Both the position numbers and the translations under genes were made by a program. The notes beneath the pieces were generated by a model. The model was not told the origin of the DNA, searched no databases, and saw only the letters and a program-made list of their open reading frames with translations. 64,000 nucleotides of DNA from NCBI RefSeq assembly GCF_042186555.1, contig NC_133329.1, forward strand, positions 74,354,557 to 74,418,556, given 5' to 3'. Positions 1 to 12,042 of this stretch are shown here, one piece after another (within the stretch, counting starts at the first letter, position 1; each line of letters opens with the position of its first letter). The stretch comes from Aquarana catesbeiana. Its lineage: Eukaryota; Chordata; Amphibia; Anura; Ranidae.

Positions 1-1310
1 ACATACTGCTCACTCTCATACCTCCCACACTCCTCTCCTGTACATACTGCTCACTCTCATATCCCCCACACTCCTCTTCTGTACATAGTGCCCACTGTCA
101 TACCCCCCACACTCCTCTCCTGTACATAGTGCCCATTGTCATACTTCCCACACTCCTCTCCTGTACATAGTGCTCACTCTCATACCCTCCACACTCCTCT
201 CCTGTACATACTGCTCACTCTCATACCCTCCACACTCCTCTCCTGTACATAGTGCCCATTGTCATACCTCCCACACTCCTCTCCTGTACATACTGCTCAC
301 TCTCATACCTCCCACACTCCTCTCCTGTACATACTGTTCACTCTCATAGTCCCCCACACTCCTCTCCTGTACATAGTGCCCATTGTCATACCTCCCACAC
401 TCCTCTCCTGTACATACTGCTCACTCTCATACCCCCACACTCCTCTCCTGTACATACTGCTCACTCTCATACCCCCCCACACTTCTCTCCTGTACATAGT
501 GCCCATTGTCACACCTCCCACACTCATCTCCTGTACATACTGCTCACTCTCATACCCCCCACACTTCTCTCCTGTACATAGTGCCCATTGTCATACCCCC
601 CCACACTCCTCTCCTGTACATAGTGCCCATTGTCATACCCCCCCACACTCCTCTCCTGTACATAGTGCCCATTGTCACACCTCCCACACTCATCTCCTCT
701 ACATACTGCTCACTCTCATACCTCCCACACTCCTCTCCTGTACATACTGCTCACTCCCATACCTCCCACACTCCTCTCCTGTACATACTGCTCACTCTCA
801 TAGTCCCCCACACTCCTCTCCTGTACATAGTGCCCATTGTCATACCTCCCACACTCCTCTCCGGTACATACTGCTCACTCTCATACCCCCCACACTCCTC
901 TCCTGTACATACTGCTCACTCTCATACCCCCCACACTTTTCTCCTGTACATAGTGCCCATTGTCATACCCCCCCACACTCCTCTCCTGTACATAGTGCCC
1001 ATTGTCACACCTCCCACACTCATCTCCTGTACATACTGCTCACTCTCATACCCCCCACACTTCTCTCCTGTACATAGTGCCCATTGTCACACCTCCCACA
1101 CTCATCTCCTGTACATACTGCTCACTCTCATACCTCCCACACTCCTCTCCTGTACATACTGCTCACTCTCATACCCCCCCACGCTCCTCTCCTGTACATA
1201 GTGCCCATTGTCACACCTCCCACACTCCTCCCCTGTACATACTGCTCACTCTCATACCTCCCACTCATACCTCCCATACTCCTTTCATGTACATAGTGTC
1301 CACTCTCTTA
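1..1310. repeat. 41-bp minisatellite array
   Basis: About 32 tandem copies of a unit near 41 bp run from the window edge to about 1310. Each unit contains CACACTCCTCTCCTGTACAT followed by one of two alternative middles, ACTGCTCACTCTCATAC or AGTGCCCATTGTCATAC. The two subtypes are interspersed in blocks, and C-run length varies. The array degrades from about 1260 into single-copy sequence. Open frames across it on both strands are artefacts of a stop-poor repeat. The left end is outside the window. Confidence 0.95.
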
Positions 1311-1416
1311 CCCTCCACATTTTGCACTTTTCTTTCACTGTGCCAGCCGGGAGATGGGAAAGACCTTTCTTATATTATAAAACGTTTGCTCGTATTTATT
1401 TATAAGAATATATACA

Positions 1417-1422
<6 letters not shown>

Positions 1423-1459
<37 letters not shown>

Positions 1460-1492
1460 CATACGTACATACATACACACATACTCGCATGT
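1423..1492. repeat. TG/TA/CATA microsatellite
   Basis: A (TG)n run at about 1423-1450 passes into (TA)n and then into CATA/CATG repeats up to about 1492. It separates the minisatellite from the L1 fragment that follows. The flanking 1311-1422 and 1493-1560 show nothing I can assign. Confidence 0.9.
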
Positions 1493-1559
1493 GCGTTTGA
1501 GTTTTGGTGCACACCCTAATGCGATAGGCTGCGCACACCTATGCTCTGTGTACTTTTTA

Positions 1560-2700
1560 AATTGTACGAGTCAATCACGTAATGAGACCAAAGTATGGAA
1601 GGAGAGATCCCAAACATCATCCCAATCATCGTTGTCCATTTCCGTAATGTCGCGCTGCCAACAGGTCCAAAGCCCTTCTAAGGGGGTAAGGACACAAAAA
1701 TGAAATGGGAGTAGAGATAGGAGGTAGGTTTCTCATCACACTCTGAGCAGAGCAACTGCTCCAATTCCGATTAGACAACCATACAGGAGGATTGCGGGAA
1801 TTGAGTGATGAAGGCATGAGTGAACTATAGATAGCGAAAAAGATAATTTGTGGAAATATTAAAATTGGAGGAGAGTTGAGAGAGGGGAACTAAAGAATGT
1901 TGCGAAACCACTTGAGATATCATCTTAATATTATACTTAGTCCAAGCATATGAATCTGGTAGCATATAGAAATGGGGCAGGGTAGGGTTAAGCCATATTG
2001 GAGCATTTGGGGATCACAGCCAATTTCTGATAGCCCTCACAGGCTAGACCCACTCTCCAGGCACACAAAGTAGTAAGCAAGGAAGGAGTTGGGGCATAGG
2101 GGGCCTGTGGACCTCTAAATTTAAGAAATTTGAGGGCTTCCAGGGAGCGGACCACCGCAGCCTCCAAGAAAGTAGAAGGGTTAGATAATTTAGGGTTCAG
2201 TCATTATGCCACAGTTACCAATTGAGTAGCCAAGAAATATTTATGGCAGTCAGGAAAGGCAAGGCCTCCCTGCGTGTTAGGACGCATTAAAGTGGTCAAT
2301 TTATAACGTGGAGTTTGGGGACCCAGAGGACGGAGGAGAAAAGCTGATTCAGCTTTACAAAAAAGGACTTTGGTATCCACTGTGGGGATTGCTGAAAAAA
2401 GTAGGTAAATTTAGGGATAACTTTTATATTTATAAAGTTAATACGTCCCAGTAAAGACAAGGGCAAGCTCTCCCCTGCTTTCAGCTTTATCTTTGCCTCT
2501 TGGAGAACTGGAAGCAGATTTAGGGGAAGGAAATCTGAGGTCTGGTGGGAGATTACCACCCCTAAATAATTAAAGGTATCTATCCACTGTAAGGGAATAG
2601 TCAGGGAGGCCGTGTATCTAGCCTCATGGTCCACTGGAAATAATAGTGACTTGGCTCAGTTTACCCTGAGTCCAGTAACTGATCAAAGGGCCTAGTAGCA
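1560..2700 (-). mobile_element. L1/Tx1-type LINE, 3' ORF2 fragment
   Basis: The minus strand carries broken pieces of the C-terminal half of an L1-type ORF2. The longest open piece (2634-2296) reads FNYLGVVIS near its start and then SLLGRINFINIKVIPKF, followed by a YFFQQSPQWIP stretch. This is the region after the reverse-transcriptase palm in Tx1/L1 elements. A further piece at 1817-1626 belongs to the distal C-terminus. Several frameshifts and stops separate the pieces, so the copy is dead. It lacks endonuclease and the RT catalytic motif. It lies head to head with another L1 fragment that begins near 2860. Confidence 0.75.
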
Positions 2701-2859
2701 AAATTTTGATGGGACCCAGTGGCGACCTCCCTATTGTCATTTATCTTAACATAAAGTATGTCTGAATCAGGGCAGGTAGCAAAATAGCTGCTGTCAGCAT
2801 AGTCAGTACATTACTAGGGGCCAGTGCTGTGGTTAGGGAATAGGGGGCATCAGTTGATG

Positions 2860-3462
2860 GAACTAAAGTAGTAATGGAACCCCTCGCATCGCTAATACGT
2901 GAGGAGGCCAATATAACTGGGTTCAGACGCAGTAGAGGCACTGATGTGGTGTTAATGTACGCTGATTATACCCTACTTTAATTGGGTTATACCCAGAGTA
3001 CGTTGCAGACCGTCATTACCCTTATTGAGGCATCAGGCTTTTCCATTAACTGGGACAAGTCGGTACTGAAGCCTTTAGATCCTATAACCGCCTCCCTCCC
3101 TGACTGTGTGGAAATGGTACAGGTGGTATCCTCTTTCGCTATCTAGGCATTCAGGTTACCCCCGACCCATCTCTATATATTGAACTTAATCTAAATCCCC
3201 TCCTCCGTAAATTCCGTGAGAAATGTACTATTTGGTGTAAACTGCCATTATCAGTAGTGGGGAGGATCAACCTCATCAAAATGTTCTGGGCACCACAATT
3301 GTTATATGTATTCAATAACTCCCCAGTCTGGGTTCCCCGCCAGTGGTTTGCCAGGACAGACTCCCAATTTAGGGAACTGATTTGGCATATAAAGTTGGCT
3401 AGGATTAGTCAACATTACAATATAGCAAAGATTAGGGGGGGACTGGCGGTCCCTCACTCTAG
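2860..3462 (+). mobile_element. L1/Tx1-type LINE, RT fragment (left part of interrupted copy)
   Basis: The plus strand encodes the end of an RT palm: a LMYADY motif near 2957-2975 (the YADD position, last D changed to Y), then EASGFSINWDKS. At 3257-3487 it reads GRINLIKMFWAPQLLYVFNN, the same post-RT segment as in the minus-strand copy at 1560-2700. Stops at about 2980 and 3145 make it defective. It is broken at 3462 by the hAT insertion and resumes at 14904. The two parts read as one LINE once the 8-bp duplication CACTCTAG is taken into account. Confidence 0.75.
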
Positions 3463-4212
3463 CAAGGCCGTTGCTACCACTAGGTGAACTAGGCAGCCGC
3501 CTAGGGCGCACTGCTGCCTAGGGTGCCCGGCCGCTGGTTTCCCTAATCCCTGTCTCCCACCGGTCTCTGCGTTATGTAAGTGTTCGGTGCGGGAGCGGTG
3601 CTGTATAATGCAGGGGATGCCGCCCGGCGCCTCTGCAGTATGTTACATGTAGTCAGGCAGGCGCTCCGTCCAACTGTAGTATCATTAGAGGTGCAGCGCA
3701 GCACTGGGGAACATGTCCCGAGTCTCCCGATGGAACCGAAGCAAACACATTCCCTGCTGCTGCGCGCCACCATGATTATATCAGTGACCTGTCTGTGTCT
3801 CTGGTCTCTTCCAGTACTGCCAGCTCTGCCCATACATGATTCAGTGACTGAGAGTCGTATTCTGAGCCTAGTCATGTGAACCCTAACCCTGCCCCCGTGT
3901 CACCATCATTTGCAGAGGCCAGCTCTCCCTCCCGATGTTCTATCGCCTGTCCTGTACAGAGGCAGTGCCACTCACGTGCAGACATGCTATAGCAGATCAG
4001 AGTAGTCAGTGCCTGGTGAGTGGTGACAGCTGGAGGCATCGAGGCAGGGTTTGTGCTGGACAGAGTCGTCGGATGTAGTCTGCAGAGCAGAACCCCAGTG
4101 AGTGAACTTGAAGTACACTGTATTACTGTATAGTGTGTATAGACTGATCTGTCCTCAGACTCCTCACATATGTGATGTAATTATTCCCCCCGAGCATATG
4201 GCCTGGATGTAA

Positions 4213-5795
4213 AGGTCCCTCTCCCTCCCCTCCTTCTCCTCCCCCCTCCCTCCCCTCCTCCTCCTCCCCCCACTCCCTCCCCTCCTCCTCCTCCCCCCTC
4301 TCCCTCCCCTCCTCCTCCTCCCCCCTCCCCTCTCCCCCCTCCTCCTCTCCTCCCCCCTTTCCCTCCCCTCTCCCCCCTCCTCCTCTCCTCCCCCCTCCTC
4401 CTCCCCCCTCTCCCTCCCCTCCTCCTCTCCCTCCCCCCTCCTCCTCCCCCTCCTCCTCTCCCTCCCCCCTCCTCCTCCTTCCCCCTCTCCCTCCTCCTCT
4501 CCCTCCCCCCTCTCCCCCTTTCCCCCCTCCTCCTCCCCCCTCTCCCTCCCCTCCTCCTCCCCTCCTCTTCTCCCTCCCCCCCCCCCCTCTCCTCCTTCCC
4601 CCTCCTCCTCTCCCCCCCTCCTCCTCCTCCCCCCCACTTCTCCTCCCCCTCCTCCTCTCCCCCCTCCTCCTCCTCCCTCTCCCCTACTCCTTCTCCCCTC
4701 CCCCCACCCCCCCTCTCCCCTCCTCCCTCTTCCCCTCCCCACATTCCTCCTCCCCCTCTTACCCCTCCATCTCCTCCCCTCTCTCCTCCTCCTCCTCTTC
4801 CCCCACCTCCTCCCCCCCTCTCCCTCCCCTCCTCCTCCCCCCACTCCTCCTCCCTCACCCCTCCCTCTCCCCCTCCTCCCACTCCTCCTCCCCCACTTCC
4901 TCTTCCCCCTCCCCCCTCTCCCTCCCCCCCTCTCCTCCCCCCTTTCCCTCCCCTCTCCCCCCTCCTCCTCTCCCTCCTCCTCTCCCCCCCCTCCTCCCCC
5001 CTCTCCCTCCCCTACTCCTCCCCCTCCTCCTCTCCCTCCCCCTCCTCCTCCCCCTCCCCCTCCCCCTCCTCCTCTCCCTCCCCCCTCCTCCTCCCCCTCC
5101 TCCTCTCCCTCCCCCCTCCTCCTCCTCCCCCCTCTCCCTCCCCTCTCCCCCTTCCCCCCCTCCTCCTCCCCCCTCTCCCTCCCCTCCTCCTCCCCCTCCT
5201 CCCCCTCCTCTTCTCCCTCCCCTCCCCCCCCTCCTCCTCTTCCCCCCACTTCTCCTCCCCCCCTCCTCCTCCCCCCACTTCTCCTCCCCCCTCCTCCTCC
5301 TCCCCCTTCTCCTCCCACCCCTCCTCCCCCTCTCCCCTACTCCTTCTCCCCTCCCCCCACCCCCCCTCTCCCCTCCTCCCTCTACCCCTCCCCACATTCC
5401 TCCTCCCCCTCTTACCCCTCCATATCCTCCCCTCTCTCCTCCTCCTCCCCCCCTCTCCCTCCCCTCCTCCTCCCCCCACTCCTCCTCCCTCACCCCTCCC
5501 TCTCCCCCTCCTCCCACTCCTCCTCCCCCACTTCCTCTTCCCCCTCCCTCTCCTCCTCCTCCCCCCCTCAGCCTCCCCTCCTCCTCCTCCTCCCCACACT
5601 CCTTTTCCCCCCTCTCCTCCTCTCCCCCCTCCTCTCCCCCTCCTCCCCCCTCTGCTGCCTGTCTTCCCCCCACTCCTCCTCCCCTCTCCTCCTACCCCCT
5701 ATCCTCCTCCTCTCTCTTTTCCCGTTCCCCTCCTCCCCCTTCTCCCCCCTGTCTTCCTCCCCTCTCCTCCTCCCTGCTGTCCGCCCCCCCCACTC
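4213..5795. repeat. 1.6-kb polypyrimidine (C/T) tract with internal 0.64-kb duplication
   Basis: The plus strand is almost purely C and T, mainly TCC, CCT and CCCC permutations. Distinct blocks recur: CCCCTACTCC occurs at 4681 and again at 5334, and CCCTCCTCCCACTCC at 4871 and 5506, offsets of 653 and 635 bp. This implies a higher-order duplication of about 640 bp with an 18-bp indel. Minus-strand frames of up to 384 codons here are Gly/Arg/Glu-rich artefacts. The tract lies inside the hAT element. Confidence 0.95.
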
Positions 5796-8516
5796 CTAGG
5801 ACAGCAGCCACCAGGGATACCCACCAATAGTATATAAAAATTATTCCTGCTCTACCATGTAAGGATCGTGTGTTAGTGCAGGAAAAGCAGCTTGCACCGA
5901 AAGGGGTCCAGCCTGACCACTAAATGCAAAAAGATCTAAACAGTAAGAGTGGTGCTGCGCTAATTCTAATATACCCCACACTATCTATGTGGGAATAAGC
6001 GATGATGATATACCCCCACACTATCTCAGTGGGAATGAAAAAAGGCAGTCAGTGGCTATTGTAAACAGCCTAAAAGCAATGCAACCGTAGGCCTACTGAT
6101 CAATCAATGGCCAAGTGGCCTAAAGTGCTGGCCGGATATAAACGTGACTATGCAAGGTAACAACTAGTGATAAGTAAAAACAATGGTGTCTCATCAACCT
6201 AAAATTATAAATATGTGAATTAATCAAAACAAGGATGCCAATATAGTGTAGTAATTTTCCAAAGAGCTTTATTAATAATAAACAGCAAGGTACTCACACA
6301 GATAAAAACGATTAGTGCAGTGTATCTGGACGAGCGGCGAGCTCGTACACTGCTGACAGTGGAAGGTGTGCCTTTTCCCGAAAAACTCTTTGGAAAATTA
6401 CTACACTATATTGGCATCCTTGTTTCCCCTTGGGTTACTGTATCTGTGGAGGATCTGAGGCTTATTGAGAGACAGCCCTGAGGGCAGGACCCATCCCCAC
6501 AGAAGACACCAGCGGTGACTGTTATATGCTGTAACCTCAGGTTAATGAGGTAAGGGGCCATTACCTTAGAGTATAGGACCACCTGCATGGAGAGCACCTA
6601 TATACACTTCACATCTCTACCTCAGCCAGCTGTTATGTGAAAAAATCCAACGATCGTTTACATATCCCCACCGTTTGGCACGTTATAGAAGCATTGAAGC
6701 TGATTGATATTGCACAGATCACCTTTTGGATTTTTGTCCTTGCTGCTGCACTAGTCACTTTTCTTTTATATACTTTTTAAATTGTTTTTTGCACTTAGTG
6801 TTAACATTTCATCACTAATAATATTGTTCCCTATGGACATTCAGTGTAACACTGCACGCTCATGTTTATTGTTTTTTTGCTTTTTATTGGATCTTTTTGG
6901 CTATAATTTTTGTGCATATACCACTTTTTCTTCACTTGATGACACGTTTGTATAACCATTGGAGTTGTTCCTTATTGCACAAGTCACTTTCCTGTATCAT
7001 ATTATGTTTTTTTGTTGCTGCACAAGTCACTTTTTGTTTAATGTGATTATTGTGAATTTTTAAGCACTTACTTGTGGTATGAGTTATTCTATTTTAGCAA
7101 TTGAGGATCTCCACGGACATTCAGTGTTACTTTGTGATTTCAACACACACCACCACTGTTTATGCTTTGGGAGCCCTTTTTGACTCCACTGATTTTTTGA
7201 TTAATTCACATATTCATAATTTAGGTTGATGAGACACCATTGTTTTTACTTATCACTAGTTGTTACCTTGCATAGTCACGTTTATATCCGGCCAGCACTT
7301 TAGGCCACTTGGCCATTGATTGATCAGTAGGCCTACGGTTGCATTGCTTTTAGGCTGTTTACAATAGCCACTGACTGCCTTTTTTCATTCCCACTGAGAT
7401 AGTGTGGGGTATATCATCATCGCTTATTCCCACATAGATAGTGTGGGTTATATTAGGATTAGCGCAGCACCACTCTTATGCCCCGTACACACGGTCGGAT
7501 TTTCCGATGGACAATGTCCGATCGGAGCGTGTTGTCGGAAATTCCGACCGTTGTGTGGGCGCCATCGGACATTTTCCATCGGATTTTCCGACACACAAAG
7601 TTGGACAGCAGGAGATAAAATTTTCCGACAACAAAATCCGATCGCATCAATTCCGACCGTGTGTGGCCTGTTCCGACGCACAAAGTGCCACCCATGCTCA
7701 GAAGAAATTCCGATACGGGACAGCTCGTTCTGGTAAACTTAGCGTTCGCAATGGATACAGCACTTTCGTCACGCTGCAATGTTAAAAATGGTTTAATACA
7801 GCGCACTCTCTTCTTCTTTATAATGTGACAAGAATTAAGTCGTTTTTGCTGCTCATATTCACACACACTTCTCACAAAGTTTTATTTGTGTTTTTTTAGT
7901 GGGATTCCCTCAATATATTGTTATTAGTTGTCACATCTGACAGTTTTATATTTTTTTTGGATTTTTTTTTTGGTTTTTAAGCCTTTTTTTTTCTTTAATG
8001 TTTGGATTTTTTCCAAGGCTGATCTTTGTTTAATGTTATTTTTATTTTTACTCCAGAATATTTTTGTGTGTGTTTTTGTGTGGCAAGTTACCCCAACACC
8101 ATTGATATCTTTTATTATTTAATCTCCATGAGATTTTTTGTTGTTGGTGTCCCTTGTTCATTTCACATTGTATATTTGCAATGTACCTGAATCCTCACAA
8201 ACAAACCATCATTTTTGAAGTAAAACACATAGGAGAGTATAATTCAAAACAAAAATCCTTTATTAAGGTATCAGAACCAAACAAAGAGGAAGGCAACACT
8301 GGATCAACAGCAGAAATTAGTGAAGCCTGGGACCCCCACGGCAGACATCAATTCTTAAACCTCAAAATTGGTGGCCTGAGGAGTCCATATATAAGGGAGG
8401 GCAGTCTGGTCCGGGATTCACAGAGACTCGGATAGCAGCAGATGACATCAGTGTCCCCAGGCTGTGGTACCACAAGAGGCTGCATCTTTTGGCCGACCAG
8501 ACTGGATCCAGGGCAA

Positions 8517-9569
8517 TCACTCTCTGGTCTTCCTTTCACACTTCCTTCCTGGCTGTGGCTGTGCAGTAGGAGATGTGGCAGGAGGAGGAATAGGACCTGG
8601 AGGAGGAGGAGGAGTAGGACCTGGAGGAGGAGGAGGACTGGGAGGACCTGGAGGAGGACTGGGAGGACTGGGAGGACCTGGAGGAGAGGGAGGAGGAGGA
8701 GGAGGACCATCCCAAAGCTGTGTGTGAGGTGTAAGTTGTCCCCTCACACCTTTCTCCAGAGCCTCTGATATGAGGGCCTGACACATGGCTTGTTGGCCCT
8801 CCTCCATCCTCTGCATTTTATAGGCAATGAATGCCGCAAGGTTCTCCTGCCTGGTGTGGGGTGCTCCCAGGACCTCTGTAGCCCTCCAAAAAAATCTGAT
8901 AGCCGCCTCCTCTAGGCTACTCCTCCTGCTGCCACTTTCTGTTTTCAGGGTGGGTGGAGGGACCTGCAGATCAGCCACCTCCTGGCTGAGACTTCCCTGT
9001 GTATGAAAAAAGGACATGGTTTTAGTTTTTGCATCATCAATCACAATAATAAATTAGTACTCCCAACTAACATCTAGTTAACATCATTGATTGGACAAGC
9101 AGAAATATTTAGAGGAATGCTATACCTGGCTCAATCTGGGCTCCTCCACATATGGCCTGGAAGGCCCAGGTTGGGCATCAGAAGCCTCAGCCAGGGGGGA
9201 AGGAAGCGTGGAAGGAAGACTGGAGAGGGATGGCCTGGGTTCAGTCTGGCCTGCCAGAAAGTGCAGCCTGTCATAGTACAACATCCTGGGGACATAGATG
9301 TCATCTGCTGCTCCGGATCTCTGTGAATCCAGGACTTTCTTGCGCTCCCTCAGATATGTGCTCCTCAGGCAACCAATTAAGATCTTTAAATAAGTGATGT
9401 CTGCCGTGGGGATCACCTGCTTCACAATTTCACACAATTGCTCCAGTGCTGCCTTCCTCTTTGCTTGGTTTTTGAAATGGGGGTGGGTAATCTCCCACAG
9501 ACAGGGCAGCTCCCTTAGCATATCAATGAATAGTGACATGAAGTCAGTATCTCTCATTAAGATATCCAT
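8517..9569 (-). CDS. MADF-domain protein with BESS-like helix and proline-rich tail, Harbinger-encoded
   Basis: Two inferred coding exons: 9569-9126 (148 codons, starting MDILMRD) and 8996-8517 (159 codons plus stop). They are joined by a donor CAG|GTATAG and an acceptor TACACAG, in phase 0, giving 307 residues. Residues about 13-100 match the MADF fold: FIDMLRELPCLWE, then KNQAKRKAALEQL and YLRERKK. MADF is a Myb/SANT-related DNA-binding domain. Residues about 200-232 (LAAFIAYKMQRMEE and following) form a helix like the C-terminal BESS-type dimerisation region. The end is a long PPPP/PSPP tract. An acceptor just before the ATG (9574) and a donor at 9684 suggest a 5' non-coding exon. The frame is open throughout both exons. 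Function in transposition is inferred: it may act as a DNA-binding partner of the transposase. It could instead be cargo. Confidence 0.75.
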
Positions 9570-9684
9570 GTTCACTGCAAGACACAACACAAGACAAAGC
9601 CTAATCTCAGACCAAACTCTCCTAATCTTGTTACAATATAGGCCTCAATCTAGAAGCAGTATAGGCCCAAGTTTGTCTCTTACC

Positions 9685-9857
9685 TTCGTTCTTACGATCA
9701 GCGCGTCCAATGCTCCTTCCTCCGCTCACAGATCGTACGTAATACGCACGCGTGTTAGGCTTTATACACACTGCGCATGTGTGTAACTCCGCCCGCCCCT
9801 GACGTTCTTTCTATTCTATTCCCCGCCCCTTTTCGTTCGGCGCAGTGGGGGAAGAGC
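9685..9857. promoter_or_regulatory. Short bidirectional promoter candidate
   Basis: Only about 175 bp separate the inferred 5' exon of the MADF gene (minus) from the ATG of the SANT gene (plus). The segment is CpG-rich against an AT-rich background. It contains a GC box (CCCCGCCCC near 9821), a CRE-like half site TGACGTT near 9799, and a pair of TACGTA/ACGCACGCG blocks near 9735-9750. No clear TATA box is seen. A shared divergent promoter is inferred from spacing and composition. Confidence 0.5.
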
Positions 9858-11176
9858 ATGATGGCGGAGTTACACCAGGTGCGTGCTAATTGTAGCAACG
9901 AGGAGGAGGAGGAAAGCCCGGATCCAGGCACTTCCCGATCCAGAAGGAGACGTTTTAAGGCCACAAATATGTCGTTTGGGGAGATGTTGGAGATGGTCGA
10001 CATCATGAGGAAGTCCGACTATGATGGAAAATATGGGCCTTACCCCAACCCGAACATCCGAAAGGCCAAGATCATGGCGAAAGTGGTCAGGAGTCTCGAG
10101 CGGAATTTCGGGGTACGAAGATCAAAAGATCAGCTCAGGAAGCGGTGGTCGGACCTGAAGTTGAGAGAGCCGGAGCAGTACCGAAAGATCCGGAGAGTGC
10201 TGCAAAAAAGTAAGTAGTTGTGCTGTGTTTCTATTCTTTCTGGCTTTATTCCGTTCGCTCTGCTCCATATGATTTTAGTAATTGTAACGTTTAAAAAGGT
10301 CAACTTTAATGTTCATGGGCCCATTATTCGTTCGTCTCAAACATTTTTCGTTCGGCCTCTAGAACACCATTGTTTAGGCCATATGCATTTTCCCACATTT
10401 TTTTGGGGCCTACTTGGATGCCAAATATTTGTTTAGGTAGATGGGTTTGTTACTAGAATGAAATGCAAACTAGATTGTGTGTAAGGAGAGGACACTGAGC
10501 AGCTGTTTTCACATCTGGACACTGGAGCACTAGTGTGGGACCCCAGAACACCATTTTTATTAGGGGGGGCACACAGGTGCTCCAGTGTATACTATAGGGG
10601 GGGTTACATGTGTGAAGCTTGTACCAAACAGGTAAAGTATTGCAGCTTGACAAAGGGCAATAAAAAAAAAGACATCTTTGAACTCGGCTAAAATAGACAA
10701 TTGTACCCCACTTCCAAGCAATGTTTCCTATTTCTAGTTCTGCCATCAAATATCTGTGTGCTAATTATACCATTTTTGTTTTACATAGGGGAGAAAAGAC
10801 TCGGACACTCCTCATCCCAGGAAAACACAGACCCCCCTCCTCTGGAAGAAGGGGAACTACCCCAAACACAAGATGCTGAGCAGGAGGAAGAAGAAGATGT
10901 GGTGGAGATTGGCACCACAACAGGTGACTGTCTGCGACCACAGACTCAGGTAAAAGAGATGGCTGGTGGCAGATTTTTGAGACCTTTTTTTTTGTTCTTT
11001 ATCTCTTTTTAGGTGATCGTGATGTGAGGGAGAGAGAACGATTTACATCAGAAAGTGCCCAGATACTGATAGGGGAGATCATGGGATGTAATCTCCAATT
11101 GCAAAACATCCAGCAACAAATACGTGATGTTATTAAAAAAAATAATAACATCATTGATGTTTTGGGGCGAATTTAA
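9858..11176 (+). CDS. SANT/Myb-like DNA-binding protein of Harbinger
   Basis: Three inferred exons: 9858-10209 (donor AAA|GTAAGT), 10789-10923 (acceptor TTACATAG, donor CAACAG|GTGACT) and 11013-11176 (acceptor CTTTTTAG, stop TAA). Phases match, giving 216 residues. The start is the tandem ATG at 9858/9861. Residues 15-32 are an acidic EEEEE stretch followed by the basic cluster RSRRRR, a possible nuclear signal. Residues about 37-115 form the SANT/Myb-like domain, with FGEMLEMVDIM and KDQLRKRWSDLKLRE. Exon 2 is acidic, and exon 3 ends in a helical segment with QLQNIQQQIRDVIKK, likely a coiled coil. In Harbinger systems this Myb-like protein binds the transposon ends and helps import the transposase. 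An alternative donor CAG|GTAAAA at 10957 would lead to early termination in exon 3. Confidence 0.75.
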
Positions 11177-11189
11177 ACCCCACAAAATG

Positions 11190-11470
11190 ACCGGTTTTAT
11201 GTAATTTAAATTTTTACAATGTTTTGAAAAGCCAAATTTGGAGGATGCACACAGTGTGCCAACATGTGCTATCTGCCATCACGGGAGATCAATGGACGCG
11301 TTTTGGGGGTGCAACCCCTTCCTCAATTATAAAGTAGCGTTGAGGAAGGGCTTGCTCCCCCAAAACACGTCCCTTGATCCCCCCTGATGGCAGATAGCAC
11401 ATGTTGACATTCGTAAATTGGTGTGCATCTTCCAAATTTGGCTTTTCCAGGGGTGAGTTCCCCCCATCTG
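11190..11470. repeat. Imperfect palindrome between convergent genes
   Basis: Left arm about 11212-11330 and right arm about 11335-11455 are inverted copies. GCCAAATTTGGA, TGTGCTATCTGCCATCA and the block with AAAACGCGTCC/AAAACACGTCC occur in both. Each arm includes TTGAGGAAGGG...CCCCCAAAAC, a degenerate hammerhead-like arrangement. The palindrome sits downstream of the SANT gene stop and about 570 bp before the transposase stop on the other strand. It may be a small foldback insertion or a terminator-like hairpin for the two convergent genes. Confidence 0.7.
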
Positions 11471-12042
11471 AACGCTATATCAAACCCAGTTCCTAAATAC
11501 TGATGTCTGATATAGCCTTCAGGTTTTACCTAACGTGAACTTTGTAAGTTCAAGTTTTTTGGCTTTCTTGTTGGTTTTACACAGGCCTGTTTTATCTGAA
11601 ATGGATATTTTGATTTTTCATAATGCTACTGCAAACATTTTATACAACAAACATGTTGGTTTGTTTTAAAAACCTTTGGTAAATGCACATGTGATTGTGC
11701 AGGTATAAAAAAGTGCCTTACTCAAGAATGTGTGGATTATTGTCTCAACACTACAACACTTTTGGGGTGATGTAATTGTTGTTTTATGCACAAATGGGGG
11801 TTATTTCCTAAGGGCAAATACACTTTGCACTACAAGTGCAGGTTCAGTGCAGTTGCAAGTGCACTTGTAGTGAAATGTGTTTTTGCATTTAGGAAGTACC
11901 AGCCAACAGTGCTTTGTATAAGGTTACACAATCACGACATTTTCTGCACTCAACACATTTCTGTCAGGGTCAGCTAAAACAAACACAAGCAGTAAATGTC
12001 CACCAAGAATTGCTTTTGGTTGTTTTTTATTTGAAAAAGGTG

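Noticed and set aside
259..1703. Overlapping Ser/His/Pro/Leu-rich frames of up to 272 codons
   Set aside because: Translations of the 41-bp array in several frames; no start context or domain.
3543..3879. Frames on both strands (110 and 99 codons) inside the hAT
   Set aside because: They mirror each other across one segment, with no motif or splice context.
4164..5673. Long minus-strand Gly/Arg/Glu frames (up to 384 codons)
   Set aside because: They are created by the polypyrimidine tract; three frames are open at once and composition is purely that of the repeat.
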